From assembly GCF_004379255.2 (NCBI RefSeq), contig NC_056036.1, positions 42,061,576 through 42,125,575 of the forward strand: a stretch of 64,000 bases of DNA. The letters are read 5' to 3'. Source of the DNA: Salvia splendens (lineage: Eukaryota; Streptophyta; Magnoliopsida; Lamiales; Lamiaceae). This document shows, piece by piece, positions 1-10,984 of the stretch. The translations under genes were made by a program, and so were the position numbers. Within the stretch, counting starts at the first letter, position 1. Each line of letters begins with the position of its first letter. Below the pieces are notes generated by a model. The model made no database searches. It saw only the letters and a list, made by a program, of their open reading frames with translations, and was not told the origin of the DNA.

Positions 1-1450
1 GGTTTTGTGGATTGTTGGAGTATGAATTCAGAACACAGCTTTTAGCATTAGAGTTATTCTGGTATTTGTGTTGTGCAAACGCAGGGTAGGTTTGATTCAA
101 TTGTGTTTTTGGCGAATACTAGTAGTAGTATAATATAATTGGGGCTAATTGCCAGGAAAACGGGGAAGGTTGGTCAAATTCTGATGTGTACCACTGAAAT
201 GCGAATTTATTGTGGTGAAATTGTATTTGAATGGCAGCTGGAAAATCCTCTGTGGATGTCATCGTTGGTCAGTTAACGATGTCGTCTATTTGTAGAGAAA
301 ACGACGGTGTTTAATAGAAAATCGTCAACAATACATTACTTTATATTACTTGTAGACGATCTATTTTTGGCCATTGGATAATTGCAATTAAATCTAAACT
401 TCATGATTTTTTTGACTGATTTATAGAGTAGCATGACAAACCAGAATTTGACGTAGGATTAAATATGACTCATGCACAAGATTACTAAGTAGATTTCCTT
501 ACTGTAGCATTTCCATTGAATCACCGAATGCGAGAGGTGGAAGTTGCCCGTCTTTCTTACTGGACATTATGAAGCCAAAATCAATGTTTATTGTCGCCTT
601 TCAAGTGATTTTCTCTTATAGTATGCTTTAGAAGTAACCTTTAGTTTTAATTTAGAATATAGGGTTAGTTAAGTACATAGCAAATGATATCTCTACAGTT
701 TTTGCGCGATTTTTTCTGCTCTGAGACTGAAGGGTGTTAATTTTGGACTGGAGGAGGACCATGTCACTGCTCTTGTTCGATTATGGAATTCTGTCTGATG
801 CGACATGCAGTTCATTTCTTTTGTTTATCCCAATAACTGCAGGAAGATCAATCCATGTAATGACTTTTGACGTGGGAGCTGTTCTTGAAGACGAGAAGTG
901 GCAGGCCCTGTATATTGTTTCGAGAAGAAAGAAACTCAAACTGATCGTAGATCTGAGTACAAACTCAATGTTGGTTACTTTGAACCGCAACTTAAAGGGA
1001 TTCTAGGAGGGTCAATGCAGCTCTAGATGTAATCTTGCTCATATTACTTCACTATCTACTTTGTCCTCTTTTCTGATAGTCTGATATACTGTGAATAACT
1101 AGCGAGTTGTGGTGCCTACCACCCTTGTGCATTCTCCATTTTTCATGACTGTGAAGAAATATTGAGTTATATTTCATCTAGTTTACTTGAATTGTTCTAA
1201 ATTCCATTTTATGCAACTTACCTCTGACTGTTTAGATTGTTCTTACTTTGTATTTGATTCATGTACAGTGTCTAAGTATTTGTTATGATATGTATAATGA
1301 AGTTGTTTTCTCTAAAATGTTTAAAGAGTAGAGAAAATTTGTTTCTCAACATCTCAGAACAGTGGGCATTTGTTTCTGTAATGAAACATTTGACATGCCG
1401 ATGAGCTATTAAAGAGATGCCGTTACTTGATTGAAGACACCGGCTGCAGT
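1..1450 (+). other. Left-edge region, possible 3' end of an unrecognised + strand gene
   Basis: Mostly AT-rich sequence with no long ORF. At about 897-1026 one + frame reads a protein-like stretch (beginning [16 protein letters not shown], ending LGGSMQL before a TAG) after a possible splice acceptor. Just upstream, about 730-800, another frame reads [16 protein letters not shown]. These could be the last exons of a gene entering from the left, converging on the NPF gene. I do not recognise the family, and exon borders cannot be fixed because stops interrupt the simple joins. It may also be a decayed fragment. Confidence 0.25.
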
Positions 1451-1507
1451 TACGATGTACACGAAAATGGAAGCAGGAAATATAACATCAGTCTACAGAA
1501 ACAAATA

Positions 1508-3128
1508 CTAAGGTACTGTGTGATCCCTAGTGCTAAGTTGCACATTTGCTAGTTCTCTTGTCTCTGTCGCCTGTTTTGCTCTATACTGATACCTATGTGC
1601 TGCGAACAAAAACGCGCAGAAATTGATCACGCTCATAACTGTAAGCAGCCAGTAGAAATTATCGAACCGGCCAGTGTTTATATTCTGAGACAGCCAAGTG
1701 GGTCTTCTTTTCTCTTCATTGCCCGTGATAGACTTGACGATGATGTTGAGTACGGTGGCTGCAAAGCAACCCAAACCACCTGCAACGGCAGCATATGCAG
1801 AGCCTATGCTTCTCATGGCATCCGGCGCCTCTTCATAGAGAAACTCCAGTAATCCAACAATGCAGAACACTTCAGCAATGCCGATCAAGCAATACTGTAT
1901 GAGCAGCCAGTATGCACTCAGGTCTGGCATGGGGATCAGGAAACTGGCCTCGTAGCCGTGTTGTATGGCATAATGTCTTCTGTACCTCTCGAAGATTCCA
2001 GCCCAGGCCACGGACACAGTGGAGAAAGCCAGGCCGATGCCCACCCGTTGCAGCTGAGAGGCACCGTGAGGATGCCCTGTGATTTTCCGGGATAAGGGAA
2101 CAAAAACTGAGTAATACAGTGAGAGCAGTAGGAATATGCGGAGTCCAGGGAAGACCGGCATGCACGTTACGGGCAGCTTAAGATGACCCATCCGTGTTTG
2201 ATCTGAATGTACACTACTGCTGTGAATGCCACGATTGCTCCAACAGTGACTGAGAGGTAGAAGAAATTGAAGAATCTGTCCAGATGCTCCTTGTAATCTT
2301 TGCTTCTTTCATCAAACTGGTCAGCGCCAAAGGAAGAGACGCACGGCCTAATACCCGCGGCCCCAAATGCAGTAACGTAGAGGACCGTGTATAGGTAAAG
2401 CATCTGCCATGGCTCTGCAGGCTCACAGTTGCCCGTGAGAAGAGCAATCTGATCACATTTGTCTTGATTTGGCATCAGACTAGTCATGGTTGCACACAAG
2501 GTAATTCCTGTTAAACCCTTCAAGAAATAACAAAAAAACATTGAGTTTGATCTATCGATCTATCAATATATGAAGAAATGATAATGAAATCTGAAAAATT
2601 AGGCTGACTGCAAGATAAATGGTGGTGAAGATGGCTATGGTCCAGTATCTCCCGAGAAAGGCATCGGCGAGGAAACCACCGAGCACAGACGAGGCCTGCG
2701 ATATCCCTAAGAAGTTGTTGACCGCGTTAGCTGAGTCATCGAAAGGTCGATGCATCACGTAGAACATGAATGCCACCATGTTCACAGACAGACCAAAGTA
2801 AGCCATTCTCTCCGCCATTTCATTCCCTGCAAACGTTTGTATATAATCAAGTATTTTCCAATCTCTCTCAAGAAAAAAACACCAACCACACATTTCCCCT
2901 GTTATTACCAAAAATGAAGAAAGCAGCAAGCCAGCCTCCGGTCCTGAGCACGCTCGCCTCGGTAAGTGGCTTTCCGAGGATGTGTACCGGCGTTGCTCCG
3001 CTGGTGTAGCCGCCCCCCAGAGCCGTCCGCCTGTCGTCGGATTCAAGAAAGTACATCCCCAGCCGCTTCCTCCGGTGAGGCGCCTCGACCGGAGCAACGG
3101 ATGGCGACTTGATCTCCCGAGCAGCCAT
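1508..3128 (-). pseudogene. NPF (NRT1/PTR family) transporter with central deletion
   Basis: Proton-coupled nitrate/peptide transporter family of the plasma membrane or tonoplast. Exons are 2909-3128, 2609-2826 and 2517 to about 2178, with GT/AG borders and phases that agree; the C-terminal coding part is 1508 to about 2180. The N-terminal half shows family landmarks: NEMAERMAYFGLSVN, then GGFLADAFLGRYWT, and a later membrane segment ending KHGWVIL. The sequence then jumps directly, out of frame, to a late family segment (VFVPLSRKITGHPHG) followed by the normal C-terminus (YWLLIQYCLIGIAEVFC, GRFDNFYWLL). NPF proteins are usually 550-610 aa with a long cytoplasmic loop in the middle. That loop and its flanking helices, roughly 170 residues, are absent, and the junction near 2178 shifts frame. 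The gene is very probably non-functional. The initiator is MAAREIKS at 3128. Confidence 0.8.
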
Positions 3129-4346
3129 ATGCCTATGTCCGAGCCTTAATGCTGCTACTTATATGCAATGCGGCCACTAAATTCGGTCACATTTTTCCTT
3201 CATTTATTTGGTGTGAAGACTGTTGGGGTGAAAAGAATCAGTTGCTAACATATATCATTAATGCAGCTGCAATAATGGTTGGAAACACAATCAGAATCTA
3301 CTCTCCCACCAAACACCTGCAATTTGGACTAGCCATCCTCTTCCCCAATCATTACAGGTATGCATGTATTCAAAATAAAAGTGTAGATAAGTATTTTTCA
3401 TGATAATTATTTGAATTGACTTCAAACATAAATTTCATAGGTTATCATAGATCTTGAGAGTACTAGGAATATCATTTCATTTGAAGAGAAAAGAGTGATC
3501 CAACTACTATGAGGACCCTAATAAATAGACGTAGAAAAAATGAAGTAAAATCTGCAGCATTAATTGAAGCAGATGAGGGGAAGTGGTTGGTTGGCCTCAG
3601 CGCATCTATCTCACTGGTTTTCGACTCCAAACACAAAATCCATTAATTAGATCATCTACATTCCACTATCCAAATTTATCACTTTTTTCTTTATGATAAA
3701 TGTGATATGCTACCTCCAAAAAAGTCATTTTTTTTTTCATTTTTGTCTGTCCATCAAAATTAGAAAATTAGATTTATGTTAAGTTTCTCTCTCTATTAGG
3801 TACTCCATGTCTCATTTTTTCAATAACAATATTCTAACTAATTTTTCTCTCTATCAATTTCTTACTTTATCAATTTTTCATTAAAACGTGTGCCGTCCAC
3901 ATACTAGATTATTCTTTGCGGCCGGAGTTGGTATTATTTGGATTGTTAGACCAATGGTTTTCTGATTTAGGTCGATGAAAACAAAATTTATTTTTGAGTT
4001 CTTTTTCCCATTTTTTTTCTGTCTGTAGAATTAGTTACTTGAAAAATACCAGGTGACATTGATTCGGCCATTATCAAAACTCATCTTAGGCTCAATTTGG
4101 AAGTTTAGAATGCTTGGTACATGTCGAGTTGCTGCAATATATTTCTTGGGAAACTATACCCAAATCTATTGGGCCCAATGTCATGGGCTAAGCCATGACG
4201 AGCCCAAATAATTGATATATTGGCGATTTTGAAGCTTTAGTCCCGTTGCTTGTGCATGTGTAATTATTTCATAAAAGTCGAACTAGATACTCCTATGTCC
4301 CGATTAAGATGTCAAACTTGTTGGGTATCATGATTTTTAGGAACTA
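3129..4346. other. Intergenic AT-rich DNA upstream of the NPF gene
   Basis: This would hold the NPF promoter. Short ORFs here have no protein-like features. Around 3715-3910 degenerate 'tccaaaaaa...cgtgtgccgtccaca' sequence resembles eroded MITE ends, without a clear pair of inverted repeats. Confidence 0.4.
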
Positions 4347-4568
4347 CTCCCTCCGTCCCACAAAGTTTGTCCATTTTAACATTTTCTTCTGTCCCATAAA
4401 ATTTGTCTCACTTGGAATCTTACCAAAAAAATAGACATAAATACACTCCTCGATCTCATCAATGTTGGGTCCTTATTCTACTCTACACCTTCATTAAATA
4501 CAAAGTCAAACAATTTCTTAAAATTCACGCCGGATCAAACTGAGACAAACTTTGTGGGACGGAGGGAG
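4347..4568. mobile_element. Stowaway-type (Tc1/mariner) MITE, 222 bp
   Basis: The left end is CTCCCTCCGTCCCACAAAG and the right end is its reverse complement (CTTTGTGGGACGGAGGGAG). The inverted repeat is at least 25 bp and the element is flanked on both sides by TA (4345-4346 and 4569-4570). There is no coding capacity. The length, CTCCCTCCGT terminus and TA target fit the Stowaway superfamily. Confidence 0.9.
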
Positions 4569-4570
4569 TA

Positions 4571-5777
4571 CTACTATCATAAGCAATGTGTATGCATCCC
4601 ACTAAAAAATGAGTCATTTTCTTTTTGGCAAAATGTAACACTATTACTCTCTCTTCTTTATTGTTTGTCCAGCTGTCCTATTAAACTTTTCCTCTATAAA
4701 CTCTCTAAACATCATTTTTCAATGCCCAAAAGAAACGTCTCGCTTATAACAGGGCGAAGGGAGCATATGCTTAAATAGAGAGAAAAATGTAATTGAATGT
4801 TGTAGTATTAATTAAGAAAGAAAATATAGTCGAAAATGAATACTCCATTTGATTCTTGTTAATAGAGGCGTATCTTTATTGGCACGAAGATTAGATAATA
4901 AATGTTTAATATGTGAAGTAGAGAGAATTAAATAAGAGAAAGAATAAAGTAAGAGATATTAAGAGAAAATAAAATATGAGAGAATATGTATTATTTTTTG
5001 CCAAAACTAGAAGTGACTATTACATAGAAACGTATCAAAAAGGAATGCGACTCTAGTGACGCGAAGGAGATGGAGTTTGTTTTTTAAATGAAAGTGCATT
5101 TTTGTTGGAATACGCTGAAAAGGAAGTGAGACAACGGATGCGGGATGAATTTAGTATTATTGTACTTTATAGGCGCATCAAAGAAGCCCCCGGGACTCTA
5201 CGACGGCGATGGAGCTACCAAATGACTGTTTGGGCTTTTGTACCCTATGTATTTAGGCTCAACCTAGTTCCTATTATATCTATTATTACGGTTTGTTACT
5301 ACTTTTGTTCTCTCTTTGCAAATTGTATACAAAGACTATATAGTGAAATCTTTATATTGACATCATCCTTGTATATAGATACACATTAATTCTACTATTT
5401 TTCTCTCCATCTCTCTTACCTACCCATTTTTTCTCTTTCACTTTTTACTTTACCAATTTTGCATTCAAACTTATGCAATTCCTATTTTTAAGAAACCGAG
5501 GAGTATATGTTTGTCTTATTATATTTATAATCCTAAAATTCAAGGTGTTTCCACTTGTTTTGTTGCTCTAATTTGATGGATTATTACATTCTTTCCGTTA
5601 TCAAAAGCTTCTACCAAAATTGTTGAACTTGACAGTGTAAGTGTAATTAAAATATCAAATACAATTGCACAACAGTAGGTAATCAGATGGTTTCAAACTC
5701 CAAAATGGGATAAAAATGTGTACCTCTCCTCTCGTCAACTTCAAGCTTGATCCTTAGACATGAGAGGAAACCAGATC
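4571..5777. other. AT-rich intergenic DNA downstream of the FKBP gene
   Basis: No gene recognised. It should hold the FKBP 3' UTR on the minus strand. There are a few MITE-like scraps, for example near 4745 (agggcgaagggagca). Confidence 0.4.
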
Positions 5778-5864
5778 TTAGCTTCTATTGGGGATGATTT
5801 TGAGGAGTTCGATATCAAAGAGGAGAGTTTTATCGATCAATCCTTGGTTCCTCAGCACAAAATC

Positions 5865-6341
5865 TGTTACGGACAGGGAATGGAGGGTGTACACGCGGGG
5901 AAATCGAGAGGTTGTTTGGCCAACCGAAAAGGAGGATATGGAGGGAGAAGCTGGGCCAACCGAAATGGAGGATTTGGTGGAATGAAGTTGTATAGCAGCT
6001 TGAAAATCTCGGCGGTCATTAGTCCACTTTTGTTATTTAGTTTCCTTTATTATAGTAACTTCTTGTTAAGCTAATCACCTATAAATTAGAGAGTCCTCTT
6101 AATGGTTGGGGCATCGAGGAAGATCAGTTTAGAGGGCGATTGATCGCAGGCCTCCTTTGTGAGGATTAGTCTTGTTACTCATTTCCTTTCCATTCATGTT
6201 ATTCAATAAAGCCGAGAGTTGTTTCCAGAATTAATTATTGTTTCATTTGATTATTTTGTCAAACACATTGTGAGTTATCCTTTGGGGCATTTTGTCGAGC
6301 ACTCCTCGTGCTCCTTACTGGCACCAGCCTTTACTCTATCA
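5865..6341 (+). repeat. 5' LTR of the Ty3 element
   Basis: 477 bp, TGTTACGG...CTCTATCA. It contains a probable TATA box (TATAAAT at 6080) and a poly(A) signal (AATAAA at 6205). Positions 5865-5985 hold a copy of the coding tail of the polyprotein, with an internal imperfect ~32-bp direct repeat (GGCCAACCGAAAAGGAGG / GGCCAACCGAAATGGAGG). Confidence 0.97.
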
Positions 6342-6358
6342 ATTTGGTGCGGTGATCG

Positions 6359-9300
6359 ATGGCTAGTACGCGTAGTACGGAGGCCCGATTGGGAGGATTA
6401 GAGAAGGCTGCGGGAGATCTGGAGAAGAGTCATGAGTCATTGGCCAATGCGGTCAACGAGATGAATATGCAGTTCCAGAAAACGGACGAGCGGATGAGTA
6501 TTCAGTTCCAAAAAAACGATGAGCGGGTTTCGGCGTTGGGGTCTAAGCTCGAAACATTCATGGAGGAAGTCCGGAAGGTTATGGCTTCCGGCAAGGGACA
6601 CGACACAGAGTCATCTGCAGGCCATGAATCAAACATAGCCGGTTCTGTGGGCACGTCGCCCATACTTATGCCGACGTTTGATGGATCCGATGCAATCGCT
6701 TGGCTCGCGCGGGCGGAGCAGTACTTTCTGGTGTCCAACACCCCACCAGAAAACCGTTTGAAGGTTGCCAGGGCAGCCTTGGCAGGCCAGGCCCTGCCAT
6801 GGATTCACCTTTTAACACGACGGATTCCCACTCTGTCCTGGGATCGTTTTACACAGGAAATGATGAAGCGTTTTGGGGATAATATGGCGCTCGATGAGTA
6901 TGAAGCTTTCGCGGCTATTCGCCATGACGGGTCTCTCACCGACTACGTGGCAGCTTTCGAAGCCCGCCTCGCCCAGACTGATCTCTCCGACCACCAATAT
7001 CTCGGGTTCTTCTTGGCAGCTTTACGCCCAGAGATCCGGATGCATATGAAGGCATCAAATATCACCAGTTATTCAGATGCGGTCCAGTTAGCCTTACGGC
7101 TGGACAACCCGGCAGTAGCGCAGAAAACGGCAGCAGCCGCACCGTTCTCCAGCAGTTCGCCACATTCTGTGGTGCGTTCAAATCCGAAGGGGTTTTCCTC
7201 TTCGTCCTCATCCTTCTCGTCAGCAAGTTCTCCTCGTCCCCCTCCACGGAAGTTTCGGAACATGTCATCGGAGGAGTATAAGAAACACATCGCCGCCGGC
7301 ACGTGTTTCAAGTGTGGACTAAAATTCAGCCCCACGCATAGATGTCCCCCTAAAACTTTGAATGTTTTGGTGGCTGATGATGAGGAACCTGTCTTTGATG
7401 TTCCAATAATAGACGATCCAGACGATCAAGATGTGGGTGTCGAGCTGCAGCTGTCAGAACTTTCATCAAATGGTCTCGACACGTCTTATACCTTGAAGCT
7501 ATTCGGCGACATTGACTCGCACAACGTGAAGGTGATGGTTGACAGTGGTGCGAGCCATTGTTTTATCTCGGAACAGGTTGCCCAACTCCTACAGCTACAG
7601 ATCACTCCGACTTCTCCTTATTCCGTTATGTTGGGAGATGGTTCAAGGGTTCGGGCCGCAGGCATTTGTCACGCCGTACCACTTCGGCTAGCCACAGAGA
7701 TTTTTCAGTTATCTTGCTACGTATTTCCACTGCGCAACGTCGACGTCATTTTAGGAGTCACTTGGCTGGCCTCACTGGGCAATGTAATGGCAAATTGGGA
7801 TCGAATGTTTATGAAGTTCTCTATTAATGGCCGTTTATTGACTATTAAAGGCGACCCCACTCTCACTCGTCGGGCATGTTCTTCCCACGACATCAATTCA
7901 CTCGAAGAGGGCGACGCTTGCTGGGTTTTACGCTCTTTGGAAGGCAGCGAGGAAACATTGGCGTTTGGGCTTGACGACAATCTGTCGGCTGCAGCCCAAG
8001 AGCAGATCCGAGACATTATTGCCGCCTTTCCCACGGTCAGCCGGGCTACAACCAAGCTGCCACCAGCGCGACGTGCGGACCACCGGATCCCTCTCCAACC
8101 GGGGTCCCAGCCAGTCTCGGTCCGGCCCTATCGGTATAACCACCTGCAGAAGGATGAAATGGAAAAACTTGTCGCTGAAATGTTAGCTTCGGGGGTCATT
8201 CAACCAAGCACGAGCCCCTATTCAAGCCCGGTTCTCCTCGTTCGCAAGAAGGACGGGTCGTGGCGTTTCTGCGTGGATTATCGCGAACTGAATAAGCGAA
8301 CAGTTCCTGACAAGTACCCTATTCCGGTGATTCAGGAACTATTGGATGAGTTGCATGGTTCCAGATGGTTCAGTAAGCTTGATCTAAAGGCGGGATATCA
8401 CCAAATCCGCGTGGCTGCCCCCGACGTGCACAAAACTGCTTTCCGCACACATTCCGGTCACTATGAGTTCCTCGTGATGCCTTTCGGTCTCACCAACGCA
8501 CCTGCCACTTTCCAAGGGTTAATGAACGACATTTTTCGCCCATTTTTGCGGAAGTTCGTTTTGGTTTTCTTCGACGATATACTCGTCTATAGCACTTCTT
8601 GGTCGGACCACTTGGATCATCTTCGCCGGGTTTTTCAACTCCTGCAGGAGCACTCGCTGGTGGTCAACCCAAAGAAGTGTTTAATGGGCCGCGACAGCGT
8701 GGAGTACCTTGGCCATATAGTATCCTTCGATGGTGTTCGAATGGATCCATCTAAAATCTCGGCTGTCCTACGGTGGCCAACCCCAACTTCACTGAAGGGG
8801 GTACGTGGATTCCTCGGCCTTACCGGCTACTACCGACGTTTTATCCGGGATTATGGTAAAATTGCAGCACCCCTGACTTCTTTATTGAAGAAGGCCGTGG
8901 TAAGCTCCCAGAAGAGGACATGGGCGTGGCCAGCTGAGGCAGACAAGGCGTTCTCTGACTTGAAGGCGGCCTTGACCTCTGCGCCCCTACTCCGTATGCC
9001 TGATTTCTCCAAAGAATTTGTCATCGAGTGCGATGCATCCGGCCGTGGCCTAGGGGCGGTCCTCATGCAAGATCGACAGCCGGTAGCTTACTTTAGCAAG
9101 ACTTTATCTAACCGTTGGCTTGCCAAGTCTGCCTACGAAAAAGAATTAATGGCTCTGGTCCTAGCCATTCATCACTGGCGACCATACTTGTTGGGACGCC
9201 GTTTTGTGGTCCACACCGACCAACGAAGCTTGAAGCAATTATTAGCACACCCGTTATCCACGCCAGCACAACAGAATTGGGCGGCCAAACTGCTCGGGTA

Positions 9301-10984
9301 CGAGTTCTCTATTTTATACAAGGAGGGGAAACATAATCGCGCCGCAGACGCATTATCTCGGAGGGATGAGGATTGTCTCGAGCTCTCAGCGCTATCACGA
9401 CCGACTTGGCCGGCCTGGTCTGATGTCCAGTCCACGCTATCGGCTGACCCACTGCTGTCCAAGATCAAGACCGAGCTGAAAGCAGGACGGCCGGCGGCAC
9501 CGCACTACGAACTGATCCATGGAGTTCTATTTTATAAAGGCCGCATTGTGGTACCATCCCAGTCGTCGTGGATCCCTAAGCTGCTGGCAGAATTCCACCT
9601 AACGCCGAGCGGCGGTCATGCCGGAGCATATCGCACCTACAGACGCCTAGCTTCCAACGTATATTGGCCTGGGATGATGAAACACGTCATGAATTTTGTG
9701 GCAGCTTGCTCAACGTGCCAACGCCATAAATCTGACACGAAATCGCCGGCCGGACTTCTTGTACCCCTCCCGGTTCCAGAGCGGATTTGGGAAGACGTCA
9801 GTATGGATTTTCTCTCCGGACTCCCCAAGGCCGGCGGAATGGACTGCATTTTCGTGGTGGTGGACCGTTTGTCCAAATACGGCCATTTTATCGCTCTCCG
9901 CCACCCATTTTCTGCAAAACAGGTCGCCGCCCTGTTCACCAAAGAGGTGGTCCGCCTCCACGGTATCCCGAGGTCCATAGTCTCGGATCGAGACCCGGTT
10001 TTCCTTAGCTCCTTCTGGCGGGAGTTGTTTCGTGCAACGGGAACTAAACTAAAGATGAGCTCGGCATATCATCCCGAAACGGACGGCCAGACTGAGGTGC
10101 TAAATCGTTGTCTGCAAACATACCTGCGTTGCTTCTCATCGGACCGACCGAAGAACTGGAACCGTTGGCTTGCTTGGGCAGAATTTTGTTATAATACAAG
10201 TATGCACTCCGCATTAGGCACAACTCCTTTCGAGGTCGTCTATGGCCGACCACCGCCGACTCTCCACAACTACTTACCCGGCGAGATCCGTTCACAGGCC
10301 GTTGTTGACACTTTGCGTTCAAGGGACGACGCACTAGCCCACTTGAGGCACCATTTACTTCGTGCCCAGCAGCGCATGGCCGTCGCCGCTAACAAACATA
10401 GGAGGGATGTCGAATATAATGTTGGTGACTGGGTTTACTTGAAATTCAGGCCCTACAGACAGTCAACGCTGTTCACGTCCACTAATCGGAAGTTAGCTCC
10501 CCGTTATTTTGGTCCTTTCCAGGTGGAGGCGCGGATTGGAAAAGCAGCCTACCGTTTAAAACTTCCCACCGACTCCCGCATACACCCGGTGTTTCATGTT
10601 TCCCTCTTGAAGAGAGCCATTGGCGATGCGGTTCCGGAGCAGACTCTTCCGGAAGGCCTCATGGATGCTGACCCACCATTCTTGCCGGAAAGGGTCCTTG
10701 ATCGACGTTCCACCTCAGGGGATGGACTGGCAGAAGAACAAGTCCTAATTAAGTGGGCGGGGCTGCCGGAGGACGAAGCCACGTGGATGAATGTAGCTGA
10801 CGTGTGCGGCCAATTCCCCTATTTCCGCCTTGAGGACAAGGCTGTTTTGGCGGACGGGGCAGTTGTTACGGACAGGGAATGGAGGGTGTACACGCGGGGA
10901 AATCGAGAGGTTGTTTGGCCAACCGAAAAGGAGGATATGGAGGGAGAAGCTGGGCCAACCGAAATGGAGGATTTGGTGGAATGA
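6359..10984 (+). CDS. Ty3 chromovirus gag-pol polyprotein, 1541 aa
   Basis: Uninterrupted ORF starting 17 bp after the 5' LTR. Order of domains: coiled-coil-like N-terminus; gag (about residues 100-260); zinc knuckle CFKCGLKFSPTHRC (about 315-328); aspartic protease with VDSGASHCF (catalytic Asp about 395); RT with FFDDILVYS (about 735-743); RNase H starting at ECDASGRGLGAVL (about 890); integrase with an HHCC zinc finger (HLTPSGGHAG...CSTCQRHK) and a DDE core (D about 1149, SDRDPVF about 1208, E about 1245); C-terminal chromodomain (LIKWAGLPEDEATW, about 1445-1490). The chromodomain in related elements guides integration to particular chromatin. The last 40 codons lie inside the 3' LTR. The lack of stops or frameshifts suggests a potentially autonomous element. 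The first Met is used because it leads directly into gag. Confidence 0.95.
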   Translation: MASTRSTEARLGGLEKAAGDLEKSHESLANAVNEMNMQFQKTDERMSIQFQKNDERVSALGSKLETFMEEVRKVMASGKGHDTESSAGHESNIAGSVGTSPILMPTFDGSDAIAWLARAEQYFLVSNTPPENRLKVARAALAGQALPWIHLLTRRIPTLSWDRFTQEMMKRFGDNMALDEYEAFAAIRHDGSLTDYVAAFEARLAQTDLSDHQYLGFFLAALRPEIRMHMKASNITSYSDAVQLALRLDNPAVAQKTAAAAPFSSSSPHSVVRSNPKGFSSSSSSFSSASSPRPPPRKFRNMSSEEYKKHIAAGTCFKCGLKFSPTHRCPPKTLNVLVADDEEPVFDVPIIDDPDDQDVGVELQLSELSSNGLDTSYTLKLFGDIDSHNVKVMVDSGASHCFISEQVAQLLQLQITPTSPYSVMLGDGSRVRAAGICHAVPLRLATEIFQLSCYVFPLRNVDVILGVTWLASLGNVMANWDRMFMKFSINGRLLTIKGDPTLTRRACSSHDINSLEEGDACWVLRSLEGSEETLAFGLDDNLSAAAQEQIRDIIAAFPTVSRATTKLPPARRADHRIPLQPGSQPVSVRPYRYNHLQKDEMEKLVAEMLASGVIQPSTSPYSSPVLLVRKKDGSWRFCVDYRELNKRTVPDKYPIPVIQELLDELHGSRWFSKLDLKAGYHQIRVAAPDVHKTAFRTHSGHYEFLVMPFGLTNAPATFQGLMNDIFRPFLRKFVLVFFDDILVYSTSWSDHLDHLRRVFQLLQEHSLVVNPKKCLMGRDSVEYLGHIVSFDGVRMDPSKISAVLRWPTPTSLKGVRGFLGLTGYYRRFIRDYGKIAAPLTSLLKKAVVSSQKRTWAWPAEADKAFSDLKAALTSAPLLRMPDFSKEFVIECDASGRGLGAVLMQDRQPVAYFSKTLSNRWLAKSAYEKELMALVLAIHHWRPYLLGRRFVVHTDQRSLKQLLAHPLSTPAQQNWAAKLLGYEFSILYKEGKHNRAADALSRRDEDCLELSALSRPTWPAWSDVQSTLSADPLLSKIKTELKAGRPAAPHYELIHGVLFYKGRIVVPSQSSWIPKLLAEFHLTPSGGHAGAYRTYRRLASNVYWPGMMKHVMNFVAACSTCQRHKSDTKSPAGLLVPLPVPERIWEDVSMDFLSGLPKAGGMDCIFVVVDRLSKYGHFIALRHPFSAKQVAALFTKEVVRLHGIPRSIVSDRDPVFLSSFWRELFRATGTKLKMSSAYHPETDGQTEVLNRCLQTYLRCFSSDRPKNWNRWLAWAEFCYNTSMHSALGTTPFEVVYGRPPPTLHNYLPGEIRSQAVVDTLRSRDDALAHLRHHLLRAQQRMAVAANKHRRDVEYNVGDWVYLKFRPYRQSTLFTSTNRKLAPRYFGPFQVEARIGKAAYRLKLPTDSRIHPVFHVSLLKRAIGDAVPEQTLPEGLMDADPPFLPERVLDRRSTSGDGLAEEQVLIKWAGLPEDEATWMNVADVCGQFPYFRLEDKAVLADGAVVTDREWRVYTRGNREVVWPTEKEDMEGEAGPTEMEDLVE

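Noticed and set aside
5760..6074. 104-aa + strand ORF with Gly/Asn-rich repeats
   Set aside because: It mixes antisense FKBP exon with LTR sequence; the Gly-rich part is the LTR direct repeat in another frame.
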